A DNA stretch of 64,000 nt from Paenibacillus oceani. GTDB lineage: Bacteria > Bacillota > Bacilli > Paenibacillales > NBRC-103111. How positions within the stretch are numbered: the stretch's first letter is position 1; each line of letters opens with the position of its first letter. Shown here piece by piece: positions 35,077-46,027 of the stretch. The position numbers and the translations under genes were made by a program. The stretch spans positions 1 through 64,000 of the forward strand of contig NZ_JACXJA010000037.1 of NCBI RefSeq assembly GCF_014705615.1. Direction: 5' to 3'. The notes beneath the pieces are model-generated. The model was not told the DNA's origin. It was given only the letters and a program-made list of their open reading frames with translations, and ran no database searches.

Positions 35077-36756
35077 GTGGTTCGAATGGCGCACAATCGC
35101 ACGATCGTTATCGGCAGCCTGCTAGCCGTGGTCCTTGTGATCGGTGCTTATACCTATATGGCGAAACAGACGGCCGTACCGGCGCCGGCGACTTCGGCTG
35201 CGAATTCGGATGCGGAGCATCCGCCGCAGTCACCGATCGTCGTCACGACAGCCCGCGTACTTAGCGACAGCGATCTCGACAAGATGAAGGAGCCGGACAC
35301 GATTGACGACAATCCGATTTCCCGCTGGTCGATCGCCAAATTGGGCATCGCCACCTCCAACATGTGGGTGCTGGCGGACGAGGCGGCGCTTGAGAAGAAG
35401 GTTCGGCTCGCGCTGACGGGAGAAGAGGAGCTTCCGGACGTGCTGCTGCTCAACAATCGCATTTTGCCCCGGCTGCTGGAAGAACTTGTCGCTTCCGGAC
35501 GTTTCGCGGATATCGGCGAGTCGTTCGAACGGTATGCTTCTCCGCGGCTGAAGGAAGCGTATGCGCTAAATCCGGACGTGTGGAAAACGGTGCGGGTCGG
35601 CGGCAAGCTGTGGGGGCTGCCGCAAATTTCCGACGGGAAGGTAGGCGATCCGATCCTATGGGTCCGGCAGGATTGGCTCGACCGGCTCGGACTTGCCGTA
35701 CCGACGACCCTGAACGAGTTAACCGCCGTGCTGGACGCCTTTACGAACCGGGACCCGGACGGCAACGGCAAGGACGACACGATCGGACTCGCGCTGGCAG
35801 GCAAAAACTCGCTGAACGGCTGGATCGGAGACGCCAGCTTCGTATTTGGAGCTTTCGGCGATCAACCCTATCAGTGGAACCGGATGCCGGACGGCTCGCT
35901 CGCTTACGGCTCCGTTCAGCCAGGCATGCGGGACGCATTGGCTGTGCTTGCCGAATGGTACGGGCGCGGCTATCTTCACCCGAATTTCGGAACCTATGAC
36001 GAACAGAGTGCGTCTTCCCTGTTCGCGGAAGGGCAAGCCGGCATCATCTCCGGTCCGGGGTGGATGGGCGGCTGGCCGCTGTCGGAAGTGCCGCAAGGGC
36101 CGGACATGCCGGTGTTCAAGCCGATCCCGTTCCCGTCAGGACCGGACGGCAAAATCGGCCGGAGAGGGTCGAACATCTCGTACGGCAGCTATGTGTTCCG
36201 CCAAGGCTTCGAGCATATGGACGCCGTGTTCCGGTACTACGACGAGGTGTACGGCGCGTTGATTGAAGATCCGGCGTCGGATTTTTTACACGGATTCGCC
36301 GAGAATTACGACTACAAGCGGGTAGGGGGCGAGGTTCTTTACGATTTTCCCGGGAAAACGAGCACAATCTCCCGGCAGCTTCTCGTCGCGCTCGGCAGCA
36401 CGCCTCCAGGCGTCATCCGCAGCGAAAGTATCGAACAGCGCGTCTACCGGGGGAAGATCGATACGCCGTACGAGAAGAGACTGGCCGCCACCAGCTCGAA
36501 ATTATTTCTGGAAGGCAGCATCGTCAGCGACCAACAGCTCGCCTATGCCCGGAAGGACGAATTCGTGGGCGCTCCCGGACCAAAGATGAGGGCCAAATGG
36601 CCGGCGCTGCAGGATATGGAGAAGAAAGCGTTTCTGAAAATCGTCTACGGCAACGAGCAGCCGGATTCGTTCGTCCAATTCGTGAGGGATTGGCACGTTT
36701 ACGGCGGAGAAGAAATAACGCGCGAGGTGAACGAGTGGGATCGGGCTAACCGGTGA
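35077..36756 (+). CDS. membrane-anchored extracellular solute-binding protein (LplA-like)
   Basis: 559 residues from GTG 35077 (AGAAAGGA six bases upstream; ATG 35086 is the alternative). The N-terminus (TIVIGSLLAVVLVIGAYTYMA) is a helix without a lipobox Cys, so the protein is probably tethered by it. The remainder is a family 1 binding fold of the LplA/lipoprotein-type, with the calcium-loop-like NRDPDGNGKDDTIGL (about residue 225). No permease or ATPase follows, so it does not look like part of a complete importer. It may be the sensory partner of the kinase-regulator pair. Last gene in the rightward lan array. Confidence 0.85.
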   Translation: MVRMAHNRTIVIGSLLAVVLVIGAYTYMAKQTAVPAPATSAANSDAEHPPQSPIVVTTARVLSDSDLDKMKEPDTIDDNPISRWSIAKLGIATSNMWVLADEAALEKKVRLALTGEEELPDVLLLNNRILPRLLEELVASGRFADIGESFERYASPRLKEAYALNPDVWKTVRVGGKLWGLPQISDGKVGDPILWVRQDWLDRLGLAVPTTLNELTAVLDAFTNRDPDGNGKDDTIGLALAGKNSLNGWIGDASFVFGAFGDQPYQWNRMPDGSLAYGSVQPGMRDALAVLAEWYGRGYLHPNFGTYDEQSASSLFAEGQAGIISGPGWMGGWPLSEVPQGPDMPVFKPIPFPSGPDGKIGRRGSNISYGSYVFRQGFEHMDAVFRYYDEVYGALIEDPASDFLHGFAENYDYKRVGGEVLYDFPGKTSTISRQLLVALGSTPPGVIRSESIEQRVYRGKIDTPYEKRLAATSSKLFLEGSIVSDQQLAYARKDEFVGAPGPKMRAKWPALQDMEKKAFLKIVYGNEQPDSFVQFVRDWHVYGGEEITREVNEWDRANR

Positions 36757-36883
36757 CGGCGGGGAGGGCGAATGTGCAACCGGCAGGCGTTGCAAAATCG
36801 GTCCGCCCCGCCGGCCCGTCCGGACGTCCTGCGCGAAGGTAGGGCGCGATTGACGGCGATTGGACTATGTCGGATCTATATAT

Positions 36884-37522
36884 TTACAAGCAGCCGAGCT
36901 CCGCCAACATCCGGTTCCATTGCTGAAATGGAAACGAATCGTTCGCCGGGTTGCGCAAGGAATACGCATCTTCTCCCACAAAAACCCATCCGCAAGGCTC
37001 TTGATCGCTCCATTTTCCGGAACGGTCGTTCCAATAGGCTTCATCCAATTGCTTGCTTGATTCCAGCCATTCCTGTAATTCGTCCTCGGTAAACAGACCC
37101 GATGCTTGTCGCATACCGAACTCCCAAGCCGAAACCGTTTGAAACTCTGCCAAGCTTTCAATCCCTACAAATCTTCTTAGAAGCAATGCGGGAATCCAAG
37201 TTTCGATTTGATGCACGGCTACGATCCGATCCACAATCGCTAGTAATTCGTTAAATCTCATAACAGACGGATGGAAATGGGCTTCGTCATCCCAGGCGAT
37301 TTCTATGTCTTCTTCCTTTTTATATTGATAACCGAGCGAAATATAAGATAAATCTTCTCCCGGGTCGAGAAGCAATGTATCCTGTGCGGTCAACCGAAAG
37401 CGGAGAGGGTTATCTTCAAGAAATTCGTAGGCGAATTCATCCTGAAGCTCCCAAAAGTATCGCTCCCAGAATGCTTTGGTGTACAACGCCTTATTCATTT
37501 TCAAAACGTTCACTACCTTCAT
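36884..37522 (-). CDS. hypothetical protein
   Basis: 212 residues, soluble, acidic, rich in Trp and aromatic residues (AFWERYFWELQDEFAYEFL, WIPALLLRRFVGIESLAEF, QQWNRMLAELGCL). No signal peptide or membrane segment. I do not recognise the family; the style resembles small immunity or cell-fate proteins of Paenibacillus, but that is only impression. The start could be ATG 37522 or ATG 37498 (MNKALYTKAFW). It is convergent with the lan locus. Confidence 0.7.
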   Translation of the reverse strand: MKVVNVLKMNKALYTKAFWERYFWELQDEFAYEFLEDNPLRFRLTAQDTLLLDPGEDLSYISLGYQYKKEEDIEIAWDDEAHFHPSVMRFNELLAIVDRIVAVHQIETWIPALLLRRFVGIESLAEFQTVSAWEFGMRQASGLFTEDELQEWLESSKQLDEAYWNDRSGKWSDQEPCGWVFVGEDAYSLRNPANDSFPFQQWNRMLAELGCL

Positions 37523-37630
37523 TCGCTATTTTTGGGATTTAGAGCGGAGGTGTCATTCTAAGTATATATGTTCTTATCGTCCGAGCACAATTTATTCCAG
37601 GAGTGTGCTGTTACTAGTGGGGAAGGAGAC

Positions 37631-37690
37631 GAATAGGAGTGGTTTGCATCCTTTATTTGGTCCGAGAACCGGTTTGGGCCTGGAATAAGA
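37631..37690. repeat. dispersed repeat element, copy 2 (partial)
   Basis: ACGAATAGGAGTGGTTTGCATCCTTTATTTGG...AACCGGTTT...GAATAAGAG aligns with the left part of the element at about 20707-20765. The right inverted arm seen there is not found here. A strong terminator hairpin follows at once, as at the first copy. Confidence 0.5.
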
Positions 37691-37706
37691 GTGTACGGGG
37701 TTGCAC

Positions 37707-37750
37707 GGAAAAGGGACCGTCCGGAACGCTTTACCGGACGGCCCTTTTCC
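37707..37750. terminator. long bidirectional terminator hairpin
   Basis: GGAAAAGGG-A-CCGTCCGG (37707-37724) pairs with CCGGACGG-C-CCTTTTCC (37734-37750), 17 base pairs around a nine-base loop, with A and T tracts in both directions. It follows the partial repeat and lies at the end of the small leftward gene. Confidence 0.85.
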
Positions 37751-37769
37751 GATAGCCTATTAAACGCAG

Positions 37770-37997
37770 TTAATCCCAATACTTCACGGAAGCCGATCCG
37801 CTGAAGCTTTCGTATACGTAAAACTCTGCCTTTTTGTTGCCGCCGTCAACATAGCCGCCGATCCCCCGAAAGATCAGCGTATCACCAGGATAGAGCAAAA
37901 ATTCGTGGCCGGTCACGACTTCGTCGTCCGCATTGCTCCCCGGATCGTATTCCCGGAGCTGATACCAGCCATGGAGTCGAGACAAAGCAGCTACCAT
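37770..37997 (-). CDS. small hypothetical protein, possibly truncated
   Basis: 75 residues (WYQLREYDPGSNADDEVVTG, LLYPGDTLIFRGIGGYVDGG). No clear ribosome binding site at the ATG, so it may be the C-terminal part of a longer lost gene. Beta-rich, soluble. I do not recognise it. The region to its right (38000-38340) has only short frames. Confidence 0.4.
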   Translation of the reverse strand: MVAALSRLHGWYQLREYDPGSNADDEVVTGHEFLLYPGDTLIFRGIGGYVDGGNKKAEFYVYESFSGSASVKYWD

Positions 37998-38316
37998 TTT
38001 ATTACACGGTTTTGTTCTCTTCGAAACAGAAGACGATTACAATACATGGAAGATTGGGTGAATCGCCGGAGCAGAAACCTCTGTGATCTGCCCAACAAGC
38101 GACCTGTCTTGAAAAAATCGTTTGATGGCATTATCATAATAGTTATGTATTCGGGAGGTGGTAGACCATGGCAAATCATGTTGCCGGGACTAGCTTAACT
38201 CATGCAAAGCCTGCTTATCGGGGCGATTCTTTGCATGGGGCGTAACAATCGAGATCACATCGCCCAGGCCGAGCTTATATCGTTTCTAATCGTGGGCTTT
38301 GCACCTTATTGCAGTT

Positions 38317-38334
38317 TTATCAAAAGATAAGGGG
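38317..38334 (+). promoter_or_regulatory. hairpin at the fusB-like ribosome binding site
   Basis: TTATC-AAAA-GATAA is followed directly by GGGG, the likely ribosome binding site for the gene at 38346. An upstream pair TGCAAAGCC (about 38203) / GGCTTTGCA (about 38295) could form the base of a leader structure. Such leaders are consistent with drug-inducible attenuation, which is an inference. Confidence 0.35.
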
Positions 38335-38345
38335 CTGAGTACGTC

Positions 38346-38996
38346 ATGAACGGACCATTCATTAGAAATCATCAGTATAATTTTATTAAAAAGCAAATCG
38401 GCCATCTGCAGCGCACGAACCAAACCGTTTCCGATCGCAAAGTCGTAGAATCCGTCCGGACTGACACGGAAATGAAGATTATGGAGCTGTTTCCGGATGC
38501 GGAAGGGAGCCGTAGAGAGCTGTTCGGCAGCATTCCCGCGCTTCAAACCGCGGAGGATTGCGAGCAATATCTCCGGTCATTGGAACCCTTTATGACGAAT
38601 TTTCCGGAGGTTACGGAAAATCAGATCAGGAAACTATTTCCTAAAAATAAAAAGCTGCCGATTCCTGATTTGACCATAGATTACCGGTATTTGACCTACC
38701 TCGGATGGATTAGCATTTCTACGGGGAAAATGTTCCTGGTGTACCCGCTAAACGGACAAATCGTAGGGGTTGAAGGGAAGTTTACGCCGACGAACAAAAA
38801 AGGTGTCTGCTTTTTATGCAACAAGCATGATGAGCTTGCGTTATTTACCGCGGTATCCAAAGCGAGGCCGGCTCATTCTTCACCGGATTATTACAAGGCG
38901 GTTGGCAATTACTTGTGTCTGAACAGTCAGGAATGCAACAAGAACATCACGGATGTCGCAGCGCTTGAAAGATTTTTACAAGACGTTTTGAAATGA
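38346..38996 (+). CDS. FusB/FusC family EF-G-binding protein
   Basis: 216 residues, the size of FusB (about 213). The N-terminal helical domain begins GPFIRNHQYNFIKKQIGHLQ; the C-terminal part carries the four-Cys zinc finger (VCFLCNKHDE ... LCLNSQECNKNIT) characteristic of the family. FusB-type proteins bind elongation factor G and free it from the ribosome when fusidic acid is present. Chromosomal homologues occur widely in Bacilli and may serve in normal translation. Followed by an intrinsic terminator at 39002. Confidence 0.9.
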   Translation: MNGPFIRNHQYNFIKKQIGHLQRTNQTVSDRKVVESVRTDTEMKIMELFPDAEGSRRELFGSIPALQTAEDCEQYLRSLEPFMTNFPEVTENQIRKLFPKNKKLPIPDLTIDYRYLTYLGWISISTGKMFLVYPLNGQIVGVEGKFTPTNKKGVCFLCNKHDELALFTAVSKARPAHSSPDYYKAVGNYLCLNSQECNKNITDVAALERFLQDVLK

Positions 38997-39001
38997 CGAA
39001 G

Positions 39002-39032
39002 AGAGCTGCTGCGGCAGCTCTTTCTTCTTTTT
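39002..39032 (+). terminator. intrinsic terminator of the fusB-like gene
   Basis: AGAGCTGC-TGCG-GCAGCTCT (39002-39021) followed by TTCTTCTTTTT. The group II intron 5'-end copy begins immediately after the T-tract. Confidence 0.85.
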
Positions 39033-39063
39033 CGCGCGCCTAGCCAAGCTAGGCACAACTAGG
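39033..39063 (+). mobile_element. fragment of a group II intron 5' end
   Basis: GCGCGCCTAGCCAAGCTAGG plus CACAACTAG matches 673-701 at 27 of 29 positions, with the first hairpin in fully paired form (GCCTAGC-CAA-GCTAGGC). It follows a terminator T-tract and runs straight into the stop codon region of the convergent methyltransferase gene, so only the first 30 bases remain. Confidence 0.55.
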
Positions 39064-39684
39064 TCAGATCTTCCTGGCAGCAATAAAATATTCCTGAGAA
39101 CTCTTCTTCAGGCATTCCGTTTCGACAATTGAAAAATTGCCTTTCACAAAGGTAGCGACTAAATTGCGGATTTGAAATGGTTTTATTTCCGGCACTAAAC
39201 CGACTCTACCAACAACGGATAACAAGTGTTTTAGAAAACCTTTTTCTCCCACGCATGGTGTTGCCGAAATTAGCAATCCTCCCGGTTTCAACAGTTCATT
39301 CATTCTTTGCATTGCGAGATGTTCATCTTCTAGCACGTGCAGAACATGGAAAACCAGGATGACATCAAAGAAGCCGTTCTTAAGCCGTTCATCAAAAAGG
39401 GTCGAGCGAGCGTAGGTTATATTCGTAAAGTTGCACGCTTTTGCCTTTTCTTCGGCAATTGCTATCATCTTAGAAGAGATATCGATCGCACGAATCTCTT
39501 TCATGTATGCCGCAAGTTCATTGGTAATCCGCCCAGTACCGCAGCCAAAATCCAAAACAACGTCGCTTATCCGAAGATGCGTCTTCGTTCGTTGCAGGAT
39601 ATCGATGGAAGTCTGTTTATCCTTCATCTCGATTTGGTCATATTTACTTGCTGTTCTGTCCCAAAAACGTTTTGATTTGTTCAT
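39064..39684 (-). CDS. class I SAM-dependent methyltransferase
   Basis: 206 residues. Motif I is VVLDFGCGTGRITNEL (about 42-57), with the acidic residue closing strand 2 in IRAIDISSKMIAIAEEKA, motif IV FDVILVFHVLHVLED, and LLKPGGLLISATP. The N-terminus FWDRTASKYDQIEMKD is typical of the UbiE/COQ5-like small-molecule methyltransferases. Substrate unknown. Ribosome site GAAGG. The stop codon abuts the intron fragment, so the C-terminus may have been set by that insertion, though the length is ordinary. Confidence 0.88.
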   Translation of the reverse strand: MNKSKRFWDRTASKYDQIEMKDKQTSIDILQRTKTHLRISDVVLDFGCGTGRITNELAAYMKEIRAIDISSKMIAIAEEKAKACNFTNITYARSTLFDERLKNGFFDVILVFHVLHVLEDEHLAMQRMNELLKPGGLLISATPCVGEKGFLKHLLSVVGRVGLVPEIKPFQIRNLVATFVKGNFSIVETECLKKSSQEYFIAARKI

Positions 39685-39717
39685 TGAGCAACACCTTCTA
39701 TTCCGGAGCGTTCATCT

Positions 39718-40419
39718 TCATATGGATGCCGCGTCCGGCTTCCCCCGGTTGAACCCTTTCAGGATTAGCCATATCGCCAAAACGAATTGTTGCAAGGCGA
39801 TCGGCAGGTTCAACGTCATGTAGGTTGCATCCAGACCAATGAAGCGAATCATGAATAATAAGCTGGCCAGTATGGACAGAGCAGATCCGACAAGTCCGGA
39901 GGCCGACAACCAGCGTGGAACCCATTTTGTTTGGTACAACAGGCAGTTTAACATGAACAAAGCTGCAACAAATGACAGCGTCGTTGCCACATGATTCACC
40001 AAATCGCGTCCTGTCCTTAATAATTCGCCTACGGTTGGGATCGAGGAACCGCTCAGAGCTCCAACTATTGCAAATTCGTGGCTTACTGTCAATAACAACA
40101 GAAGAAGAAGTACACCCAGTATCAGGAACATACCCGAGATGATGCCGAAAGCCACAGAACCAAGCGCCAACCCTTTATTTTGCTTACAAAATATCGGATA
40201 CATCACAATAGGAATACCCACATAGGCAACAACCATTCCCAATTGGAAAACTGCTCCCAGCAGCACTTGGTTTTCATTGGCAGAAGTCCGGGTAAGGTAG
40301 TCGGCTGCATCTATTACAGGGACCACGCTGAATATCCCCGTAACCAACCCGGCTATGAGTAACACCCCGGCAAGTCCTGCTGCCGATCTTCCGCCTGAAT
40401 GTGAATGCTTGCTCGGCAT
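39718..40419 (-). CDS. DUF4386 family integral membrane protein
   Basis: 233 residues with about six membrane helices (AAGLAGVLLIAGLVTGIFSVVP, MVVAYVGIPIVMYPIF, SGMFLILGVLLLLLLLTV, TLSFVAALFMLNCLLYQ). The arrangement and the RSAAGLAGVLLIAG opening match DUF4386, small membrane proteins of unknown role often near stress or cell-surface genes. Start ATG 40419 with AAAGGAGG. It ends 33 bases before the methyltransferase, same strand, so the two may be cotranscribed. Confidence 0.85.
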   Translation of the reverse strand: MPSKHSHSGGRSAAGLAGVLLIAGLVTGIFSVVPVIDAADYLTRTSANENQVLLGAVFQLGMVVAYVGIPIVMYPIFCKQNKGLALGSVAFGIISGMFLILGVLLLLLLLTVSHEFAIVGALSGSSIPTVGELLRTGRDLVNHVATTLSFVAALFMLNCLLYQTKWVPRWLSASGLVGSALSILASLLFMIRFIGLDATYMTLNLPIALQQFVLAIWLILKGFNRGKPDAASI

Positions 40420-40499
40420 ATAAAACCTCCTTTGCCTACTGATCTCTGGCGGATGTTCGCGGGACGTGCGAATGAAGAGGTTTTATGTTAGCCCGCGGT

Positions 40500-40718
40500 T
40501 TACTGCTTATCCTCATATTGAAAGACCTCTTCGATGGACTTTCCGAAAACACGTGCGATACGAAAAGCCAGCTCCAGGGAAGGGGAATAATTTCCTTTCT
40601 CGATCGCAACAATCGTTTGTCTAGTGACCCCGGCCTTATCTGCTAATTGCTGCTGGGTCATCTCGTTATGATGAAAGCGAAGATTTCGCAACTGGTTACT
40701 GATCGCATCCTTTCCCAT
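40500..40718 (-). CDS. XRE family transcriptional regulator (short)
   Basis: 72 residues: a single helix-turn-helix of the Xre/Cro type (MTQQQLADKAGVTRQTIVAIEKGNYSPSLELAFRIARVFGKSIEEVF). This compact YozG-like form commonly follows a small membrane protein gene. Start ATG 40718 with AAGGAG; one base separates it from the stop of the upstream gene, so translation is coupled. It probably represses its own operon through the palindromes at 41200-41241. Confidence 0.93.
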   Translation of the reverse strand: MGKDAISNQLRNLRFHHNEMTQQQLADKAGVTRQTIVAIEKGNYSPSLELAFRIARVFGKSIEEVFQYEDKQ

Positions 40719-40719
40719 G

Positions 40720-41166
40720 TCAAACTCCTTTTCTGTAAAAGTGTAATTGAGCGATGCGTCCCATCAGATCGGATAAGAAGCCGAAGAAAATCAGCACAAG
40801 AAACGTTACGTAAGTCGGAAGTTCAGTAACGAGAGGAATCATGGCTAATATAAACCCGAAGAAAAACACATAAAGCGAAATCCGGTCTGCCTTCAACTCG
40901 ATGATCTTATCGAACTCGTCTTCGAAAGAAGGCTCGTCTTCGTTCGTGGCGATCTTATTAAAGATAACAAACCCGATATGAATGATAATCTTAGCTGCAA
41001 TCGAAACAGGGAGCAACACCAGAATAAAGGAGCCCCAAAAATGGAAGTCGCTGTCCGAAGTGATGCTGCCTGCCTCGGCATTTTGAATCGCGTATAACGT
41101 GTAGAGGGTGAAGATGACAATACTGCTGATCATGGACACCATAATTTTCTTTTCCTGATAGGACAT
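40720..41166 (-). CDS. DUF2178-like membrane protein
   Basis: 148 residues with four membrane helices in two pairs separated by an acidic, helical cytoplasmic segment (EDEPSFEDEFDKIIELKADRISLYVF). The pairing of a DUF2178-type membrane protein with a short XRE regulator in one operon is widespread in Bacillota; the function is unknown. Start ATG 41166 with AGGAGG. First gene of the two-gene operon. Confidence 0.85.
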   Translation of the reverse strand: MSYQEKKIMVSMISSIVIFTLYTLYAIQNAEAGSITSDSDFHFWGSFILVLLPVSIAAKIIIHIGFVIFNKIATNEDEPSFEDEFDKIIELKADRISLYVFFFGFILAMIPLVTELPTYVTFLVLIFFGFLSDLMGRIAQLHFYRKGV

Positions 41167-41199
41167 AGAGACCTCCTGATATAGAATTAATTAACAAAA

Positions 41200-41241
41200 T
41201 GTATACCAATCTATACATAATGTAATTAAAATTAGATTACA
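41200..41241 (-). promoter_or_regulatory. two palindromes upstream of the XRE operon
   Basis: TGTATA-N6-TATACA (41200-41217) and TGTAAT-N9-ATTACA (41221-41241) lie 34-75 bases ahead of the DUF2178-like start, in AT-rich promoter-like sequence. Candidate operators for the XRE protein of the same operon. Confidence 0.55.
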
Positions 41242-41500
41242 TGTCAAGTTTAATTTACATAAAATAGCCATCATCAGGCAGGTTCACGCGGGACTTGGCA
41301 AATCGACTCCATCAATCCATCCGAATCAGGGAGAAGAGGTATATAACATGAGTGGAATAAAATAAGGGGGGATGACTTGTAACGACCGAGCGAGGAACAA
41401 TCAATCCTTTGCATATAACGCTGCAGCGGGCGATCGGTAGGGCCTGGATTTTAACGGATGGCGGCAAGCTGGCTGTTGAAATATTTATGTAACGAACAAA

Positions 41501-41531
41501 AAAGAACCTGGGCACGCTCTCCAGGTTCTTT
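41501..41531. terminator. hairpin/terminator upstream of rph
   Basis: Perfect 11-base arms AAAGAACCTGG and CCAGGTTCTTT around a nine-base loop. The better T-tract is on the leftward strand (TTTTTTGTTCG); rightward the tail is poor. Confidence 0.65.
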
Positions 41532-41535
41532 ACTA

Positions 41536-41564
41536 TTGCACATAAACAAACACAATGATATAAT
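41536..41564 (+). promoter_or_regulatory. promoter of rph
   Basis: TTGCAC (41536-41541), exactly 17 bases, TATAAT (41559-41564). The leader that follows contains ACAAC-TTTTT-GTTGT and a T run. The transcript would start about 115 bases before the rph start codon. Confidence 0.65.
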
Positions 41565-41687
41565 CAGCTTACAACTTTTTGTTGTTTTTCAGACATAATT
41601 ATCTTATCTTACACTCTAATCGTACCACGCCGGTGAACTCTTGTCAAATGTTTTTTTCTCAATTTATTGGGTCAGGAGAGATGCTGA

Positions 41688-44303
<2,616 letters not shown>

Positions 44304-44392
44304 CTGCGCCCCTTCCTAGTCGAGCCGGCAAGTGTCGAGCCAAAGTACCCATTTCCTTGCACGCACCAACGTACCGGTTTGCACGTCAAAGG

Positions 44393-44425
44393 ACCGTCAG
44401 GTGATTTTCCTGACGGTTTTTCGTA
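44393..44425 (+). terminator. intrinsic terminator of rph
   Basis: ACCGTCAGG (44393-44401) and CCTGACGGT (44409-44417), perfect nine-base arms, then TTTTTC. Confidence 0.85.
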
Positions 44426-44678
44426 TTCAAAGGCAGTTTCCTTTGCCGTAAATGTTCATGAACGAAAGCGCCAACAAGCAGTTATGTTGAGCTAACTAAT
44501 ATATCCGTCCGTAAGAAATGTCAAAAAGACAGAATCTTTTGCAATGGGAGCCGTCCGCTGCCCCATGATAAGATAAAGAAGAACGAAGGAGCGCGAGATG
44601 ACCCATTGTAAGCGCTCTTATCGTGACCGCTGTTGCCCGGGGGCAGCGTCAAACTAAAGTCTGGGGGGATTCGAGAAG
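44426..44678 (+). other. intergenic region before solute-binding gene B
   Basis: No gene. It contains the cre-like site at 44607-44620 and, at the right end, a GGGGGG ribosome binding site for 44679. With the rph terminator the gap is 375 bases. Confidence 0.4.
44607..44620 (+). promoter_or_regulatory. cre-like / LacI-type operator
   Basis: TGTAAGCGCTCTTA matches the CcpA consensus TGWAANCGNTNWCA at all but one defined position. It lies 59 bases before the ribosome site region of solute-binding gene B. The corresponding site before gene A (17031) shares the AGCGCT core. Confidence 0.55.
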
Positions 44679-46004
44679 ATGATTTCAATACCAAAACAAC
44701 GAATAGCTGGTATCGGCGCAGCCGTTTTGCTAGCATCGGTTGCCGCAGCTTGTGGTGCAAACGGCGGGGGGGCCGGCAGCGCTTCTTCAAAGCCGTCATC
44801 GGAGGAGCGGGCTGCAAGCAAAGAACCGGTAGAAATCGTCTTTTACTCGCCTCAGGCGGGACGTACGCCGGAGCAGTTCATGCGGGAGAACGGGAACGAT
44901 ATTAAAGAGAAGTTCCCTCACGTAACGGTCAAGTTCATCCAGTATGCGAAAGGAACCGAAACGGCCGATTTGCTCGCGTCCGGTCAGCCGATTGACATCA
45001 TTATATCGTCGACATCGACGATCAATGAGCTGGTCGACTACAATTTGCAGTACGACATCACGGAGTTGATCAAGAAGCATAAGTACGATCTGAACCGCCT
45101 GGAGCCGTCGGCGGTGCAATTTATGAAAGAGTACGCGGGGGGCGGCATGTACGGATTGCCGACTCGGTCGAACACCTTCCTGCTGTTCTACAACAAAAAC
45201 TTGTTAGATAAGTTCGGCGTTCCGTATCCGAAAGAAGGCTCGACATGGGACGATATTTACGAATTGGCGAAAAAGATGACTCGCGTCGATAGCGGCACGC
45301 AATATTTCGGACTCACGACCTCGTATTCGCATATGATTACGAACAATCAGCTGTCTGTACCGTCCTACGATACGAAAACGGACAAGGTGATGCTCGAGGA
45401 CGACAAATTCAAGGCGGTTGTGAACAATTTCGCCCGCTTTTATCAGATCGCAGGCACGCAGTTCGTCAACGACCTGCTTACCAAACACGCAGACTTGTTC
45501 AAAAAAGACCAGACTGCGGCGATGTATGCGTATTACGGCAGCGACATGATTGGATACCCCGCCACGTTCGACTGGGATGTGATCCCGATGCCTTACTTTA
45601 AGGAAGCGGCAGGAGTGGCGCCCCAGCAATCGCCCGCCTTTTTCAGCATTACGGGGATGAGCAAGCATAAGGATCAAGCGTTCGAAATTATCGCGTACTT
45701 GACGTCCGACGAATTCCAGATGAAGCAGTCGATGGAAGGCACCCTGCCAACCGTTACGATCCAAACGGTGCAAAGCGCCTACGCGCAAAACCAACAGATG
45801 TATAAAGGGAAAAACATCAAGGCGTATTTTTCGGAGAAAACGGCGCCGATTTCGAACAAGGACAAATTGAACAGTATTGCAGCAGGAAAAGCGAACACAG
45901 CATTCAAGGAAATCGTAACCGGCAGCAAAGATTTGAACACTGCGCTGAGGGACGCCGCGGAAGCCGCAAGGGCAGACATCAACGCGGAAAAAAGCAAAAA
46001 GTAA
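44679..46004 (+). CDS. extracellular solute-binding lipoprotein (family 1), paralogue B
   Basis: 441 residues. Lipobox at LASVAAACGANG (Cys about 25), Ser/Lys linker, then the binding fold: VEIVFYSPQAGRTPEQFM, GGGMYGLPTRSNTFLLFYNKNLLDKFGVPYPKEGSTWDDIYELAKKMTRV, RFYQIAGTQ. It is clearly related to the proteins at 17249 and 57910, closest to the latter by eye. Expected to capture an oligosaccharide for an ABC importer; no permease is near. Convergent with an AraC regulator and followed, beyond it, by a sulfatase, so a sulfated sugar is a reasonable guess. Confidence 0.92.
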   Translation: MISIPKQRIAGIGAAVLLASVAAACGANGGGAGSASSKPSSEERAASKEPVEIVFYSPQAGRTPEQFMRENGNDIKEKFPHVTVKFIQYAKGTETADLLASGQPIDIIISSTSTINELVDYNLQYDITELIKKHKYDLNRLEPSAVQFMKEYAGGGMYGLPTRSNTFLLFYNKNLLDKFGVPYPKEGSTWDDIYELAKKMTRVDSGTQYFGLTTSYSHMITNNQLSVPSYDTKTDKVMLEDDKFKAVVNNFARFYQIAGTQFVNDLLTKHADLFKKDQTAAMYAYYGSDMIGYPATFDWDVIPMPYFKEAAGVAPQQSPAFFSITGMSKHKDQAFEIIAYLTSDEFQMKQSMEGTLPTVTIQTVQSAYAQNQQMYKGKNIKAYFSEKTAPISNKDKLNSIAAGKANTAFKEIVTGSKDLNTALRDAAEAARADINAEKSKK

Positions 46005-46027
46005 GGGCACGCTCTCCGATCCGAAAA

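Larger units (their letters stand above)
41242..41687 (+). other. 446-base intergenic region before rph
   Basis: No supported gene. A short open stretch (encoding INPLHITLQRAIGRAW, about 41400-41470) has no start codon. The right part carries the hairpin 41501-41531 and the rph promoter 41536-41564. Confidence 0.4.

Noticed and set aside
41566-41687. Rifamycin-associated element (inverted repeat) upstream of rph
   Set aside because: I looked for a GGGGCTT-type palindrome and found none; induction, if any, must use another signal.
44333-44380. Small repeats after rph as a possible attachment site
   Set aside because: No matching second copy in the window and no integrase gene.
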